Origin: Neorhizobium alkalisoli
Lineage (GTDB): Bacteria; Pseudomonadota; Alphaproteobacteria; Rhizobiales; Rhizobiaceae
Direction of reading: 5' to 3'
DNA: 64,000 nucleotides
Assembly (NCBI RefSeq): GCF_007829835.1
Contig: NZ_VIWP01000005.1
Coordinates: forward strand, 434,001 to 498,000
The translations under genes and the position numbers were made by a program. The number at the start of each line of letters is the position of its first letter. Position 1 is the stretch's first letter. Positions 1-8,090 of this stretch are shown one piece after another. Below the pieces are notes generated by a model. It was not told where the DNA came from. It saw only the letters and a list, made by a program, of their open reading frames with translations, and made no database searches.

Positions 1-33
1 GCTGACGGTTTTCCGTTCATTCTCGAATACTGT

Positions 34-60
34 CCGCGGCCGCTTTCCTTTCGGCCGCGG
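34..60 (-). terminator. GC-rich hairpin downstream of the M81 peptidase gene
   Basis: A perfect 9-bp inverted repeat (CCGCGGCCG at 34-42, CGGCCGCGG at 52-60) encloses a 9-nt loop just past the stop codon of the minus-strand gene ending at 63. There is no clear T tract after it on the minus strand, so it may be a Rho-assisted or processing hairpin and not a classic intrinsic terminator. Confidence 0.4.
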
Positions 61-62
61 GG

Positions 63-1544
63 TCAGGCGTCTAGTCCCAGCGGATCGGCAACGCGCGGCC
101 ACAGCTCGAGGCTGGCCTTGCGGTAGGGCGTGGTTGCCGGATTGGTGGGATAAGAAGTGGGTGCGGCGATATAGACGATCTCCGACGAGACCGGCTGAAA
201 ACCTGCGTAAAAATGGTTGGTCGACTTGATCAGCAGCCAGGATTTTTCCGCGAAATCGACGCCCTGATTGGAGAAGATATCCGGCTCGTAGGTCTGGGTG
301 CGGCTGGTGATCAGCACGATATCGATATTGGTGCCGACCGGACGGATGACCGCCGTACTGCCAAGCGTGACGCGACTGTTGCGGAAGCTCTGCCAACCGG
401 CATCGAACACGGCCTGGACGGTAACGCGCAGATCGAGCGGTTCGCCGCCCTGGGGACCGGACTTGCCGCCAAACCGCAGGTCAAGTTCGGCCCCCAGGCC
501 CGCCGCATGGCAGAAACTGACCGCAATCGGATCCCAGATGGTCGCCACGGCAAAATCGTCCATGCCGCGTTCCATCATCCGCCGCAGGATATGGGTCGCA
601 TCGCCCGCAACACCGCCGCCGGGATTGTCCCAGACATCGGCGATGGTCACCGGCTTTTCAGGATTGGCCGCACGGATGGCGACAGCCTTGTCGAGACCGG
701 CTTCGGTATCGAACATCGGCATCGCCGTTTCCTTGCGCAGCGCATAAAGCTCGCGACCGAGGGCAGCCGCCAGCGCATCGCCCTTGGCCTTGTCATTGTT
801 GGAGACGACGACGATGCGCGTGCCCATATCCGGCACGTCACCGGCCATGAAACCATGGATGACGGAAGCCGAGAGAATGCCGTCCTTGCCTTCCATCGCG
901 TGCATGCGGTCGACGAAGGAGCGCATCGGCTCGCGGCTGGTCGGAAAGATGGTGATCATCCGGCAGTCGAAGGTGGAGATGACCGGCTTGATCTCGCCCT
1001 TCAACGTCCGCAGCGCCAGCTCGACCACATGTTCGCCGCGCTGTTCGAAATCCGTATGGGGGAATTCGAGGAAGGCGGCCATCAGGTCGAGATTGGCGAC
1101 GCGTTTTGCCGTCAGGTGGCTATGCGGATCGAATTCCGCCGCGATCAGCACGTCCGGCCCGACAATGGCCCGCACACGGGAGAGAAAATCGCCTTCCGGA
1201 TCGTCATACCCCTGCGCCACCATCGCGCCATGCAGGCCGAGCACGACGCCATCGACCGGCAGGGCGGCCGTCAGTTCGGCCAGAATCTGGTCGCGCAGAG
1301 TTTCATAGGTCTGGCGCTGGATGAGCCCGGCCGGCTCCGCCCAGCAGGACGTGCCTTCGATCACGGTAAACCCTTCCGCGCGGCCACGGCGGCGCAGGAT
1401 CGGCACGACGGATGAACAGAGCGTCGGCGTCTCCGGATGCTCGCCGGGACCGGCGTAGAACGCCGCCTTGAAGGCGTTCATATCCGTCGGCACAGGCGAG
1501 AACGTATTGGTTTCCGTCGCCAGCGAGGCGGTAAAGATGCGCAT
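63..1544 (-). CDS. M81 family metallopeptidase (MlrC-like)
   Basis: A 493-residue member of the M81/MlrC family, zinc metallopeptidases named after microcystin-degrading MlrC; rhizobial members probably act on small peptides or amides. The family block AEFDPHSH (about residues 136-143) and FPHTDF (about 161-166) carry the expected Asp/His metal ligands, and the C-terminal family region with DNPGGG is present. The start was set at the ATG reading MRIFTASLATETNTF because this is the conserved N terminus and GGAAG lies about 7 nt upstream; a longer frame to 1655 has low-quality composition. It belongs with the D-threonine-aldolase-like and RidA genes nearby through shared upstream motifs. The substrate is not known. 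Confidence 0.85.
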   Translation of the reverse strand: MRIFTASLATETNTFSPVPTDMNAFKAAFYAGPGEHPETPTLCSSVVPILRRRGRAEGFTVIEGTSCWAEPAGLIQRQTYETLRDQILAELTAALPVDGVVLGLHGAMVAQGYDDPEGDFLSRVRAIVGPDVLIAAEFDPHSHLTAKRVANLDLMAAFLEFPHTDFEQRGEHVVELALRTLKGEIKPVISTFDCRMITIFPTSREPMRSFVDRMHAMEGKDGILSASVIHGFMAGDVPDMGTRIVVVSNNDKAKGDALAAALGRELYALRKETAMPMFDTEAGLDKAVAIRAANPEKPVTIADVWDNPGGGVAGDATHILRRMMERGMDDFAVATIWDPIAVSFCHAAGLGAELDLRFGGKSGPQGGEPLDLRVTVQAVFDAGWQSFRNSRVTLGSTAVIRPVGTNIDIVLITSRTQTYEPDIFSNQGVDFAEKSWLLIKSTNHFYAGFQPVSSEIVYIAAPTSYPTNPATTPYRKASLELWPRVADPLGLDA

Positions 1545-1741
1545 GCTCATGCTTCCGAATGGCAAGCGGATCGCGGATGTCCGAACGCGCCGAAACCAGC
1601 ACCTCCCGCCCGCAACCGAACTCTGCCCGGCACTTCGGCGGAACCCTCCCGGCATTCGCCCTCATCAGGCAATTGCAGGATCCGGGTCTGGCTTCAGGAA
1701 AATTCGCCCTCGTTTTAGTTCACCCGTTCACCGTTTGCGGT

Positions 1742-1754
1742 GTAATTTATTTTC
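1742..1754. promoter_or_regulatory. Putative RpiR operator, copy 1
   Basis: GTAATTTATTTTC, identical to the copies at 1814-1826 and 4643-4655. Its pattern of A/T-rich half sites facing each other resembles operators of RpiR/MurR (HTH-SIS) regulators, and such a regulator is encoded at 3355-4218. Assignment to that regulator is inference. Confidence 0.5.
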
Positions 1755-1813
1755 TTCATAATGCGTCAAAATCAGTGCAAGTCAACTTCATCACCAGTTT
1801 TCACGCATTTTCT

Positions 1814-1826
1814 GTAATTTATTTTC
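1814..1826. promoter_or_regulatory. Putative RpiR operator, copy 2
   Basis: A second exact copy of GTAATTTATTTTC, 72 bp from copy 1. Two exact 13-mers this close in a 61% GC genome are unlikely by chance and suggest cooperative binding or a DNA loop upstream of the M81 peptidase gene. Confidence 0.5.
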
Positions 1827-1986
1827 TTAATCGGTTAAATACGGGAAAATTTTCATGATGAGGCAGACGATCTTCGCGCATGCAAAAATCCTGGCCCGGT
1901 TATTTTGTTTTCAAGATCAATCCCTTCTGTCGCCTAAAACACTTCCGACAGGCAAAGGATGGAAAACGCCGCTGCGGCGCACATGA

Positions 1987-2016
1987 AAAAAGGGCGCTCC
2001 TAAGGGCGCCCTTTTT
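1987..2016 (-). terminator. Intrinsic terminator of the D-threonine aldolase-like gene
   Basis: An 11-bp perfect stem (AAAAAGGGCGC at 1987-1997 with GCGCCCTTTTT at 2006-2016) and an 8-nt loop. It lies about 65 nt past the stop codon of the minus-strand gene ending at 2083 and finishes in a T run on that strand. The symmetry means it could stop transcription from either side. Confidence 0.8.
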
Positions 2017-2082
2017 CACGATCCGATGAAAATCACTCATTCTGCCGAAACGGCGGGATGAAAATATTTTCGTGAACCCGCC

Positions 2083-3171
2083 TTACCAGACGGTCCCGCG
2101 GGCATCGACATTTTCAACGCGGGTGACCTTGCCGCCGCGATGGAAGACCATGCGATCGAACAGGTTGGTGACGACGCAGGTATGGTTCGGCACGACCTTC
2201 ACGACCGAACCGATGTCCGGGAAGGGCTTTGTGCACTCCGAGAGATCGACGACCGCATGTTCTTCCGAAAGCGAGATAACGCGGGCACCTTCGAAACCAG
2301 CGATCGCGCCATAATCCGAAAAGCCGAGCAGGTCAGAGGTCAACGCCTTGGAACCGCTGTCCAACACGGCGCGATCCGGCGCCGGGCGGGAAACGACGGT
2401 CGCCAGAATGTGCATGGCGAGATCATCGGCCGTACAATGGCCGGCCCGCACCATGCTGCGGTCGTTATAGACATAGGTGCCGGCGCGGTGTTCGGTGGCC
2501 GAAGGCACGAGATGCGCCGAAAACAGATCCGGCGAACCACCGCTCGTGCGCACCGGGCAATCCATCCCCTTCTCTGCAAGAAGCGCCATGGTGCGCACCA
2601 TGAAGGCCTCGACCTTCTCGGCGCCGCCGACGGCCGGATAGGTCATGATGCCGCCGAAATGCAGGCCCGGCGCCGCAGCGATCTTTTCGGCCAGTGCCGT
2701 GGCGGCTTCCGGCGTCTGTACGCCGCAGCGTTTTGCGCCGGTATCGCATTCGACCAGAACCGTCAGCGGCCGCGCAGCGTCAAAAGTCTTTGCCAGACCC
2801 GCCACCGTCACTTCGCTATCGGCAACGACGGCGAGCTTTTCGACCCGCGCATTGAGTGCCTTGAGACGTGCCAGCTTGGCGGCGCCGAGAATGTTGTAGG
2901 TGATGAGAATGTCGTTGAAACCGGCATCGGCAAACACTTCCGCCTCGGTCACCTTCTGGCAGTTCAGCCCGACCGCACCCGCCTCGATCTGCTGGCGTGC
3001 GACGGCCGCGATCTTGTGGGTCTTGATATGCGGGCGAAACGCCTTTCCATGCGCCGCGCAATAGGCCTGGACCCGCGCGATATTGGCGGCCAGCCGGTCT
3101 TCGTCGATGACCGGCATGGGCGTTGCGACCTCATCCAGCGACGTGCCTGGCTCGGGCCACGGATAGTTCAT
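2083..3171 (-). CDS. D-threonine aldolase/D-serine dehydratase-like PLP enzyme
   Basis: A 362-residue fold-type III (alanine-racemase-like) PLP enzyme of the D-TA/DSD1 group. The motif RPHIKTHK (about residues 46-53) holds the PLP lysine, and the C-terminal EEHAV and PNHTC segments match the metal-binding region of the family. Family members cleave D-3-hydroxy amino acids or dehydrate D-serine; the precise substrate here is unknown. GAGGTG sits about 8 nt upstream of the ATG. It is transcribed divergently from the RpiR regulator and has a motif copy in the shared intergenic region. Reactive enamines made by such PLP enzymes are the known targets of RidA, which is encoded next door. Confidence 0.85.
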   Translation of the reverse strand: MNYPWPEPGTSLDEVATPMPVIDEDRLAANIARVQAYCAAHGKAFRPHIKTHKIAAVARQQIEAGAVGLNCQKVTEAEVFADAGFNDILITYNILGAAKLARLKALNARVEKLAVVADSEVTVAGLAKTFDAARPLTVLVECDTGAKRCGVQTPEAATALAEKIAAAPGLHFGGIMTYPAVGGAEKVEAFMVRTMALLAEKGMDCPVRTSGGSPDLFSAHLVPSATEHRAGTYVYNDRSMVRAGHCTADDLAMHILATVVSRPAPDRAVLDSGSKALTSDLLGFSDYGAIAGFEGARVISLSEEHAVVDLSECTKPFPDIGSVVKVVPNHTCVVTNLFDRMVFHRGGKVTRVENVDARGTVW

Positions 3172-3220
3172 GATGACACCTCGTTTTAGAAAGGGCGCGC
3201 CGCGGCGCAGGGAAGAACCT

Positions 3221-3233
3221 GTTTTTTATTTTC
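3221..3233. promoter_or_regulatory. Putative RpiR operator, copy 3
   Basis: GTTTTTTATTTTC differs from the exact 13-mer at two positions. It lies 50-62 bp upstream of the D-threonine aldolase-like start codon, a promoter-proximal position that would suit a repressor of that gene. Confidence 0.45.
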
Positions 3234-3293
3234 GCCCACATGGCTGGTTTGGCGAATGCTCTTGAGTATTATGGTATCAAAACCGGCTCAAGT

Positions 3294-3306
3294 GAAATTC
3301 ATTTTC
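3294..3306. promoter_or_regulatory. Putative RpiR operator, copy 4 (autoregulatory)
   Basis: GAAATTCATTTTC lies within an imperfect palindrome TGAAATTCATTTTCA and differs from the exact 13-mer at two positions. It is about 50 bp upstream of the rpiR-type start codon, as expected for autoregulation. Confidence 0.45.
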
Positions 3307-3354
3307 ATGAAGTGAGCAAGCCAACGTCGCTGGCATCTTACGGGGAGAGACCGA

Positions 3355-4218
3355 ATGGACCTGTTCCACGCATTGTCCGACGAAGGAAACAGGCTTTCCG
3401 CGCTGGAGACGAAACTTGCCCGGTTCGCGCTGGAAAACGTCGATTTCGTCGTCAATTCCTCAATCGTGGAGCTTGCCGAAAAGGCGGGCGTCTCACCACC
3501 AACCGTCACCCGCTTCTGCCGCAGGCTCGGCTGCCAGGGTTATTCCGATTTCAAGGTACAGCTGGCAAAACTCGCCTATGTCGGCATGCGCTACCTCACG
3601 CCGGAGGCGCCAACCGCAACGGCCGAGGAAGTCGCGCAGGACATCGTCTCCAAGGCGCAGAACGCGCTGTTCGAACTGCACCGCCAGCTTGACCTAGCCG
3701 CCATCGAAAAGGCCGCCCAGCTTTTGCGCGGCGCGGATTTCATCCAGGCCTTCGGCGCCAGCGGCAATTCGGCGATGATCGTCAACGAGCTGCACAACCG
3801 GCTTTTCCGCCTCGGCTGCCGCATGAACGCATCGAACGACCACAATATGAACCTGATGATTTCCGCTTCGGTCCAGCCGGGAACGGTCGTCTTCGGGTCG
3901 TCCTTTACGGGCCGGGATATGGGCCTCGTCCATTGCCTCGAACTGATGCGCCAGCGCGGCATCCCGATCGTCGTCATCACCCAGCACGGCTCGCCGGTGG
4001 CGGCCACTGCGGACGTGGTGATCGGCATCGACCTGCCCGAGGGCAAGAACATCTTTCGCCCGACCTCGACGCGTTACGCTTTTCTGGCCGCGATCGACAT
4101 CCTCGCCAATATGGTCGCCTATGCCGACCGCAACACCTCTTTGAAGGCGCTGCGCAGCATCAAGGAAGAGCTGGTGCGCAACCGCGACGGCGACGACCGC
4201 CAGCTCCTCGGCGACTGA
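3355..4218 (+). CDS. RpiR/MurR family transcriptional regulator (HTH-SIS)
   Basis: A 287-residue regulator. The N-terminal HTH_6 domain (about residues 5-80) contains AEKAGVSPPTVTRFCRRLG as the recognition unit, and the SIS domain (about 125-240) contains FGASGNSAMIVNE and SSFTGRDMG, typical of phosphosugar or small-anion sensing. RpiR regulators of amino-acid and sugar catabolism are usually local repressors. It is divergent from the D-threonine aldolase-like gene and convergent with ridA (6 nt apart), and motif copies upstream of both of those genes, of the M81 gene and of itself suggest that this protein controls them. The ligand is not known. Confidence 0.9.
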   Translation: MDLFHALSDEGNRLSALETKLARFALENVDFVVNSSIVELAEKAGVSPPTVTRFCRRLGCQGYSDFKVQLAKLAYVGMRYLTPEAPTATAEEVAQDIVSKAQNALFELHRQLDLAAIEKAAQLLRGADFIQAFGASGNSAMIVNELHNRLFRLGCRMNASNDHNMNLMISASVQPGTVVFGSSFTGRDMGLVHCLELMRQRGIPIVVITQHGSPVAATADVVIGIDLPEGKNIFRPTSTRYAFLAAIDILANMVAYADRNTSLKALRSIKEELVRNRDGDDRQLLGD

Positions 4219-4224
4219 CGATTT

Positions 4225-4620
4225 TTAGTCGAGCGGCTTGTAGGCGATCACGTCCATCTCGACCTTGGCATCGACCATCAAGGGCGACTGCACGGTGGAG
4301 CGAGCCGGCGGGTGATCGATAAAGTGCTTCTGGAAGACGGCGTTGAAGCTCGAAAAATCGCGCGCATCGTCCAGCCAGACATTGACCTTGACGACATCAG
4401 CCAGCGTGCAATCGGCCAGCGCCAGGACGTCCTTGATATTGGCGACGACCTGTTCGGTCTGGGCGACGATACCGCCGACAACCACTTCGCCGTCGACCGT
4501 CGGCACCTGGCCGGACACGTAAACGAAATCGCCGGCGCGCACGGCCTTGGCAAACGGACGCCGCTGCCCGCCCGCCTGGGCGTCGGCAGTTGCAAAACGG
4601 ATCAGCTTCTTCTCGCTCAT
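4225..4620 (-). CDS. RidA family enamine/imine deaminase
   Basis: A 131-residue member of the YjgF/YER057c/UK114 family, of typical length. The segment PPARSTVQSPL (about residues 103-113) carries the conserved substrate-carboxylate-binding arginine, and YVSGQVP is the usual N-terminal block. RidA hydrolyses 2-aminoacrylate and related enamines released by PLP dehydratases, which fits the D-threonine aldolase-like neighbour. The start has CAGGAG about 8 nt upstream. An exact operator copy lies 23 bp upstream of the ATG. Confidence 0.9.
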   Translation of the reverse strand: MSEKKLIRFATADAQAGGQRRPFAKAVRAGDFVYVSGQVPTVDGEVVVGGIVAQTEQVVANIKDVLALADCTLADVVKVNVWLDDARDFSSFNAVFQKHFIDHPPARSTVQSPLMVDAKVEMDVIAYKPLD

Positions 4621-4642
4621 TCTGTCGCTCCTGAGGAATTCC

Positions 4643-4655
4643 GTAATTTATTTTC
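4643..4655. promoter_or_regulatory. Putative RpiR operator, copy 5
   Basis: A third exact copy of GTAATTTATTTTC, placed close upstream of ridA and framed by AGGAAT and ATTCCT in inverted orientation. The position overlaps where a promoter or leader would be, which suits repression. Confidence 0.5.
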
Positions 4656-4741
4656 AGGATTCCTGCCTACAGCATTCGATATGCATGTTTCCAGCTCGAA
4701 AACGGCGGGCGACAAGAAAATTAATGCCGGATCATAAGGTA

Positions 4742-4769
4742 AAGCCCGGCACCAGAGGGTACCAGGCTT
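4742..4769 (-). terminator. Weak hairpin after msrA
   Basis: An 8-bp stem with one G-U pair (AAGCCCGG at 4742-4749, CCAGGCTT at 4762-4769) lies immediately past the msrA stop codon. Only a short T run follows on the minus strand, so it is a weak candidate. Confidence 0.35.
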
Positions 4770-4774
4770 CAAGA

Positions 4775-5500
4775 TCAGTTGCCGGCCTTGGCGACGAGAA
4801 CCGCATCCGCACGGTAATCTGCCGGAAAGATCTTCCTGAGGTTTTCGACCTTCGGCAGATCGTTGATGACGATATAGGGATAGGTCGGATTTTCCTGCAG
4901 AAAGTTCTGGTGATAGGCTTCTGCCGGATAAAAGGCCTTGCCCGGTTCGATCTTGGTGACGATCGCCGCATCATAGACACGGGCCTGGTTCAACTGGCCG
5001 ATATAGGCCTTGGCCACCTTCGCCTGCTCATCATTTACCGGAAAAACGGCAGAGCGATATTGCGTGCCGCGATCCGGCCCCTGGCGGTTGAGCTGGGTCG
5101 GGTCATGGGCGACGGAAAAATAGATCTGCAGCAGATGGCCATAGGAAACCGTCTTCGGATCGAAGACGACCTGTACGGATTCCGCGTGACCGGTCGAGCC
5201 GGAACTGACCGTCTCGTATTGCGCGGTCCCCTTGGCGCCACCGGCATAACCGGACGTGGCGCTGACGACGCCCTTCACATGCTGGAAGACGCCCTGCACA
5301 CCCCAGAAGCAGCCGCCGGCAAACACTGCCGTCTCCGTGCCCGAACCAGCCTGCTCATCCTGAGCCGGCGCCGGGATGATCTTTGGCTCCTCGGCCGCCG
5401 ACGCCGTCAGATGAAAGGCGGTGCCAGCCGCGATCAGTGCCGCACCGGCCATCAAGGCGAGCCGCAGGGGTTTTCTCTTGTCATTAAAAGTGCGCGTCAT
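4775..5500 (-). CDS. msrA: Exported peptide methionine (S)-S-oxide reductase MsrA
   Basis: A 241-residue MsrA that reduces the S epimer of methionine sulfoxide in proteins. The catalytic motif GGCFWG places the nucleophile at about Cys64. Unlike cytosolic MsrA, it begins with a basic region and a hydrophobic stretch ending in ASA (residues about 10-36), a Sec-type signal or anchor, so it should act in the periplasm. It is the last gene of a three-gene minus-strand set with a DipZ-like conduit (11 nt upstream) and msrB. GGAG lies 6 nt before the ATG. Electrons would come from the thioredoxin domain of the neighbouring membrane protein. Confidence 0.93.
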   Translation of the reverse strand: MTRTFNDKRKPLRLALMAGAALIAAGTAFHLTASAAEEPKIIPAPAQDEQAGSGTETAVFAGGCFWGVQGVFQHVKGVVSATSGYAGGAKGTAQYETVSSGSTGHAESVQVVFDPKTVSYGHLLQIYFSVAHDPTQLNRQGPDRGTQYRSAVFPVNDEQAKVAKAYIGQLNQARVYDAAIVTKIEPGKAFYPAEAYHQNFLQENPTYPYIVINDLPKVENLRKIFPADYRADAVLVAKAGN

Positions 5501-5511
5501 GTCGATCTCCT

Positions 5512-7380
5512 TCAGCCGAATGTGAACGCATAAGCCTGGACGCCGGGATCCTCGAAATGGATCTCGAATGTATGGTCGCCAACCGGTCCCGCCAGGCGAA
5601 CGAGCTGGTAAAGGCGCTGGCCGGTGACGGTGCCGTTGCCATCGGCATCCGTGTCAACGCCGTGGTTTTCGCCCGGTGGTTTGCCGTCGATCGTCACCTT
5701 GAACCGCACCGGCTTGCCATCCGCATCCGGGCCCAGCACCAGATGCAGGTCGCGGGCGTGAAAACGGTAATAGATGCTGCCGTCCTTGTCGTTGAGCCCG
5801 GCATTTTCGGATTTGACCGTCCAGTTGCCGGTCAGGCCCCATTCATTGAGCCGCGGCTCGGCAGCGGCATAGACATGCGCGGCGTCGTTGACTGTGCCGC
5901 CTTGGGCCACGAAGTTTTCCGCCCGTTCGTAACCGACATAGGTTTCCGGCGACTGCACGTCCTTCTCGTCGGATGCGGCCTGCGCGCCGGTTGCCCTCAC
6001 ATTGACGATGTCGCTGGCGACATTCGCCTTGCCGGCCTCGGCAAGCAGCTGCTGGATCACCCGCTCCGACTGGTCGTATTCGCCCTCGCCGAAATGGTGG
6101 TGGCGCACGCGACCTTCACCGTCGATGAAGTAATGGGCCGGCCAGTACTGGTTATTGAAGGCGCGCCAGATCGCATAGTTGTTGTCGACCGCAACCGGAT
6201 AGGTGATACCGAGATCGGCGATCGCCTTCTTCACATTGTCGATCTTCTTTTCGAAGGCGAATTCCGGCGCATGCACGCCGATCACGACCAGCCCCTGATC
6301 CTTGTATTTTTCGGCCCAGGCTTTGACGTAAGGGATGGCGCGAATGCAGTTGATGCAGGAATAGGTCCAGAAATCGACGAGCACGACCTTGCCCTTCAGG
6401 GCTTCAGCCGAAAGCGGCGGCGAATTCAGCCATTCCACCGCGCCATCCAGCGAAGGCATGGTCGCCTCGACCGGCAGCGCCTCTGCGGCAGCGGCCTGTG
6501 GCTTGGCCTGCATCATCATGGCGTTCGAACCGCTCATCATGGCCGGCGCCATGGCCTGGTTGCCACTCATCATCATCTGGTTGTTGCCGCTCATCATCAT
6601 CGCGCCGCCGTCCTTCTCCATGACGAGCGAGGAGGGCTTCTGCTGATCCTGCGGCTGGAACCTGTCGATCAGGGTCTGTTCCAGCGAGGTCGTGCTGGCG
6701 ATCGAGGCCTGGGTCAGGAAACCGGTATCGAGGCCAAGCCCGATCGCCACGACGGCGGCAAGAACCGCAACACCGACACCGCGCCGCAGCCATTCGCCGA
6801 CGCCGAGCGAGCGTTTCATCGCCTGATAGACACGCCCGCCGACCAGAAGCGCCAGCGCCAGCGAGGTCGCGGCACCCAGCGCATAAGCTGTTAGCAGCAG
6901 GGTCGTACCGACATTCGCCCCCTGCAGCGCAGCGCCCGTGAGGATCAGGCCAAGCACCGGTCCGGCACAGGGCGCCCAGAGCAGTCCGGTCGCCACACCG
7001 AGCAGGAGCGACGCGGCAATCGCCGAACCGCCGCTGCGGCTGCTGCGATCCGCCGATTGCGACAGCTGCGCACCAAGCGAAACCAGCGGCCGCGTCAGCC
7101 GGTCGGACAGCGAGGGGAAAAGCAGGATGACACCGAATACGGCAAGCAGCACGAGCGCCGCATAACGACCATATTCATTGGCCTCGACCGCCCATCCGCC
7201 GCCAACTGCAGCAAGTGTCGCGACACCGGCAAAGGTCACCGCCATGCCGACAAGCATCGGCAATGTGCTGCGCAAAAAGGGCTGGCCGGCCCGCGCAAAC
7301 ACAAAGGGCAAGACCGGCAGGATGCAGGGGCTGACAATCGTCAGCACCCCGCCGAGATAGGCGAGCAGAAAAAGCAGCAT
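5512..7380 (-). CDS. CcdA-thioredoxin fusion, DipZ-like, with Met-rich linker
   Basis: A 622-residue membrane redox protein. Residues 1-220 are a CcdA/DsbD transmembrane module with the paired cysteines in SPCILPVLPF (Cys19) and WAPCAGPVLG (Cys138), which carry electrons across the membrane. Residues about 305-450 are a TlpA/thioredoxin-like domain with SCINC (Cys342, Cys345), and the rest is the beta-rich C-terminal domain seen in DipZ proteins. Between the modules (about 254-290) is a linker with 13 methionines in about 40 residues. Its place between msrB and msrA suggests it passes cytosolic thioredoxin electrons to these exported reductases. Mycobacterial DipZ has the same modules but not, to my knowledge, such a Met-rich linker. 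Confidence 0.88.
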   Translation of the reverse strand: MLLFLLAYLGGVLTIVSPCILPVLPFVFARAGQPFLRSTLPMLVGMAVTFAGVATLAAVGGGWAVEANEYGRYAALVLLAVFGVILLFPSLSDRLTRPLVSLGAQLSQSADRSSRSGGSAIAASLLLGVATGLLWAPCAGPVLGLILTGAALQGANVGTTLLLTAYALGAATSLALALLVGGRVYQAMKRSLGVGEWLRRGVGVAVLAAVVAIGLGLDTGFLTQASIASTTSLEQTLIDRFQPQDQQKPSSLVMEKDGGAMMMSGNNQMMMSGNQAMAPAMMSGSNAMMMQAKPQAAAAEALPVEATMPSLDGAVEWLNSPPLSAEALKGKVVLVDFWTYSCINCIRAIPYVKAWAEKYKDQGLVVIGVHAPEFAFEKKIDNVKKAIADLGITYPVAVDNNYAIWRAFNNQYWPAHYFIDGEGRVRHHHFGEGEYDQSERVIQQLLAEAGKANVASDIVNVRATGAQAASDEKDVQSPETYVGYERAENFVAQGGTVNDAAHVYAAAEPRLNEWGLTGNWTVKSENAGLNDKDGSIYYRFHARDLHLVLGPDADGKPVRFKVTIDGKPPGENHGVDTDADGNGTVTGQRLYQLVRLAGPVGDHTFEIHFEDPGVQAYAFTFG

Positions 7381-7419
7381 GGAAATATTCCGTCAGTCAG
7401 GAAATCGATTGTCGATCGA

Positions 7420-7908
7420 TCAGGCAGTCGCCGGATGGAATTTCAGGGCAAGGCCGTTCAGGCAGTAGCGCAGGCCGGTCGGCTTCGGGCCGTCGTTGAA
7501 GACGTGGCCGAGATGGCCGCCGCAGCGTCCGCAATGGACCGCGTCGCGCACCATGCCGAAAGATGTATCCCGCGTCGTGCCGACCGTGTTTTCGATCGGC
7601 GCCCAGAAGCTCGGCCAGCCCGTGCCGCTGTCGAACTTGGTGGTCGAGGAGAACGATTCCAGATCGCAACCGGCACAGGCAAAATTGCCCTTGCGCTCCT
7701 CATGCAGCAGCGCGCTGGTATTCGGCCTTTCTGTCGCCTCCTGCCGCAGGATCGCATACTGATCCGCCGTCAGCAGCTTGCGCCATTCCGCATCCGTATG
7801 GGTCACGGCAAAGGTTTCGGCGGCGAAGGATTTTTTCGCACCAAAGCCGAGGCTCAGTGCAAGTGCACCAAGGCCTGTATTCACGAGTAGATGACGTCTG
7901 CTCACCAT
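7420..7908 (-). CDS. msrB: Exported peptide methionine (R)-S-oxide reductase MsrB
   Basis: A 162-residue MsrB that reduces the R epimer of protein methionine sulfoxide. Zinc ligands CAGC (Cys78/81) and CGRC (Cys126/129), the substrate motif GTGWPSFW and the catalytic RYCLN (Cys149) are all present. The N terminus (SRRHLL then a hydrophobic stretch ending SFAA) looks like a twin-arginine or anchored signal, so the enzyme is probably periplasmic. It is first in the msrB-dipZ-msrA order, and the promoter should lie in the 182-bp region upstream (7909-8090), where no specific motif was recognised. Confidence 0.93.
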   Translation of the reverse strand: MVSRRHLLVNTGLGALALSLGFGAKKSFAAETFAVTHTDAEWRKLLTADQYAILRQEATERPNTSALLHEERKGNFACAGCDLESFSSTTKFDSGTGWPSFWAPIENTVGTTRDTSFGMVRDAVHCGRCGGHLGHVFNDGPKPTGLRYCLNGLALKFHPATA

Positions 7909-8090
7909 TGCTCTTCTCCTCCATGAGACCGGTCAAGCCTGCAAGAAGCATAACACCGGCATCGGCCAAATCGGAGCGATAGTTTCCGTTGAACATATCG
8001 CTTGATAAGACATACGAGAGAAGCATCAGCTTTGTTACATACGTCACGGTAAGAACACCGAAACGTGAAAATGCAGCGCCTAAACGCGGT

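Larger units (their letters stand above)
1545..2082. other. Intergenic regulatory region, AT-rich
   Basis: A 538-bp gap between two minus-strand genes. It holds two identical 13-bp RpiR-type motifs (1742-1754 and 1814-1826), an AT palindrome GAAAATTTTC at 1845-1854 and the terminator of the upstream gene at 1987-2016. The motifs lie 200-280 bp upstream of the M81 start codon, so a long 5' leader is implied if they act on that gene. No convincing ORF or known RNA was seen here. Confidence 0.6.

Noticed and set aside
5557..6894. Plus-strand open frame of 445 codons
   Set aside because: Mirror frame of the DipZ-like gene; rich in His/Arg/Val-Asp patterns typical of shadows.
7909..8090. ECF-sigma (GGAAC/CGTT) promoter before msrB
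   Set aside because: I looked for the general-stress sigma factor pattern; GGAAAC occurs, but no partner element is at the right distance.
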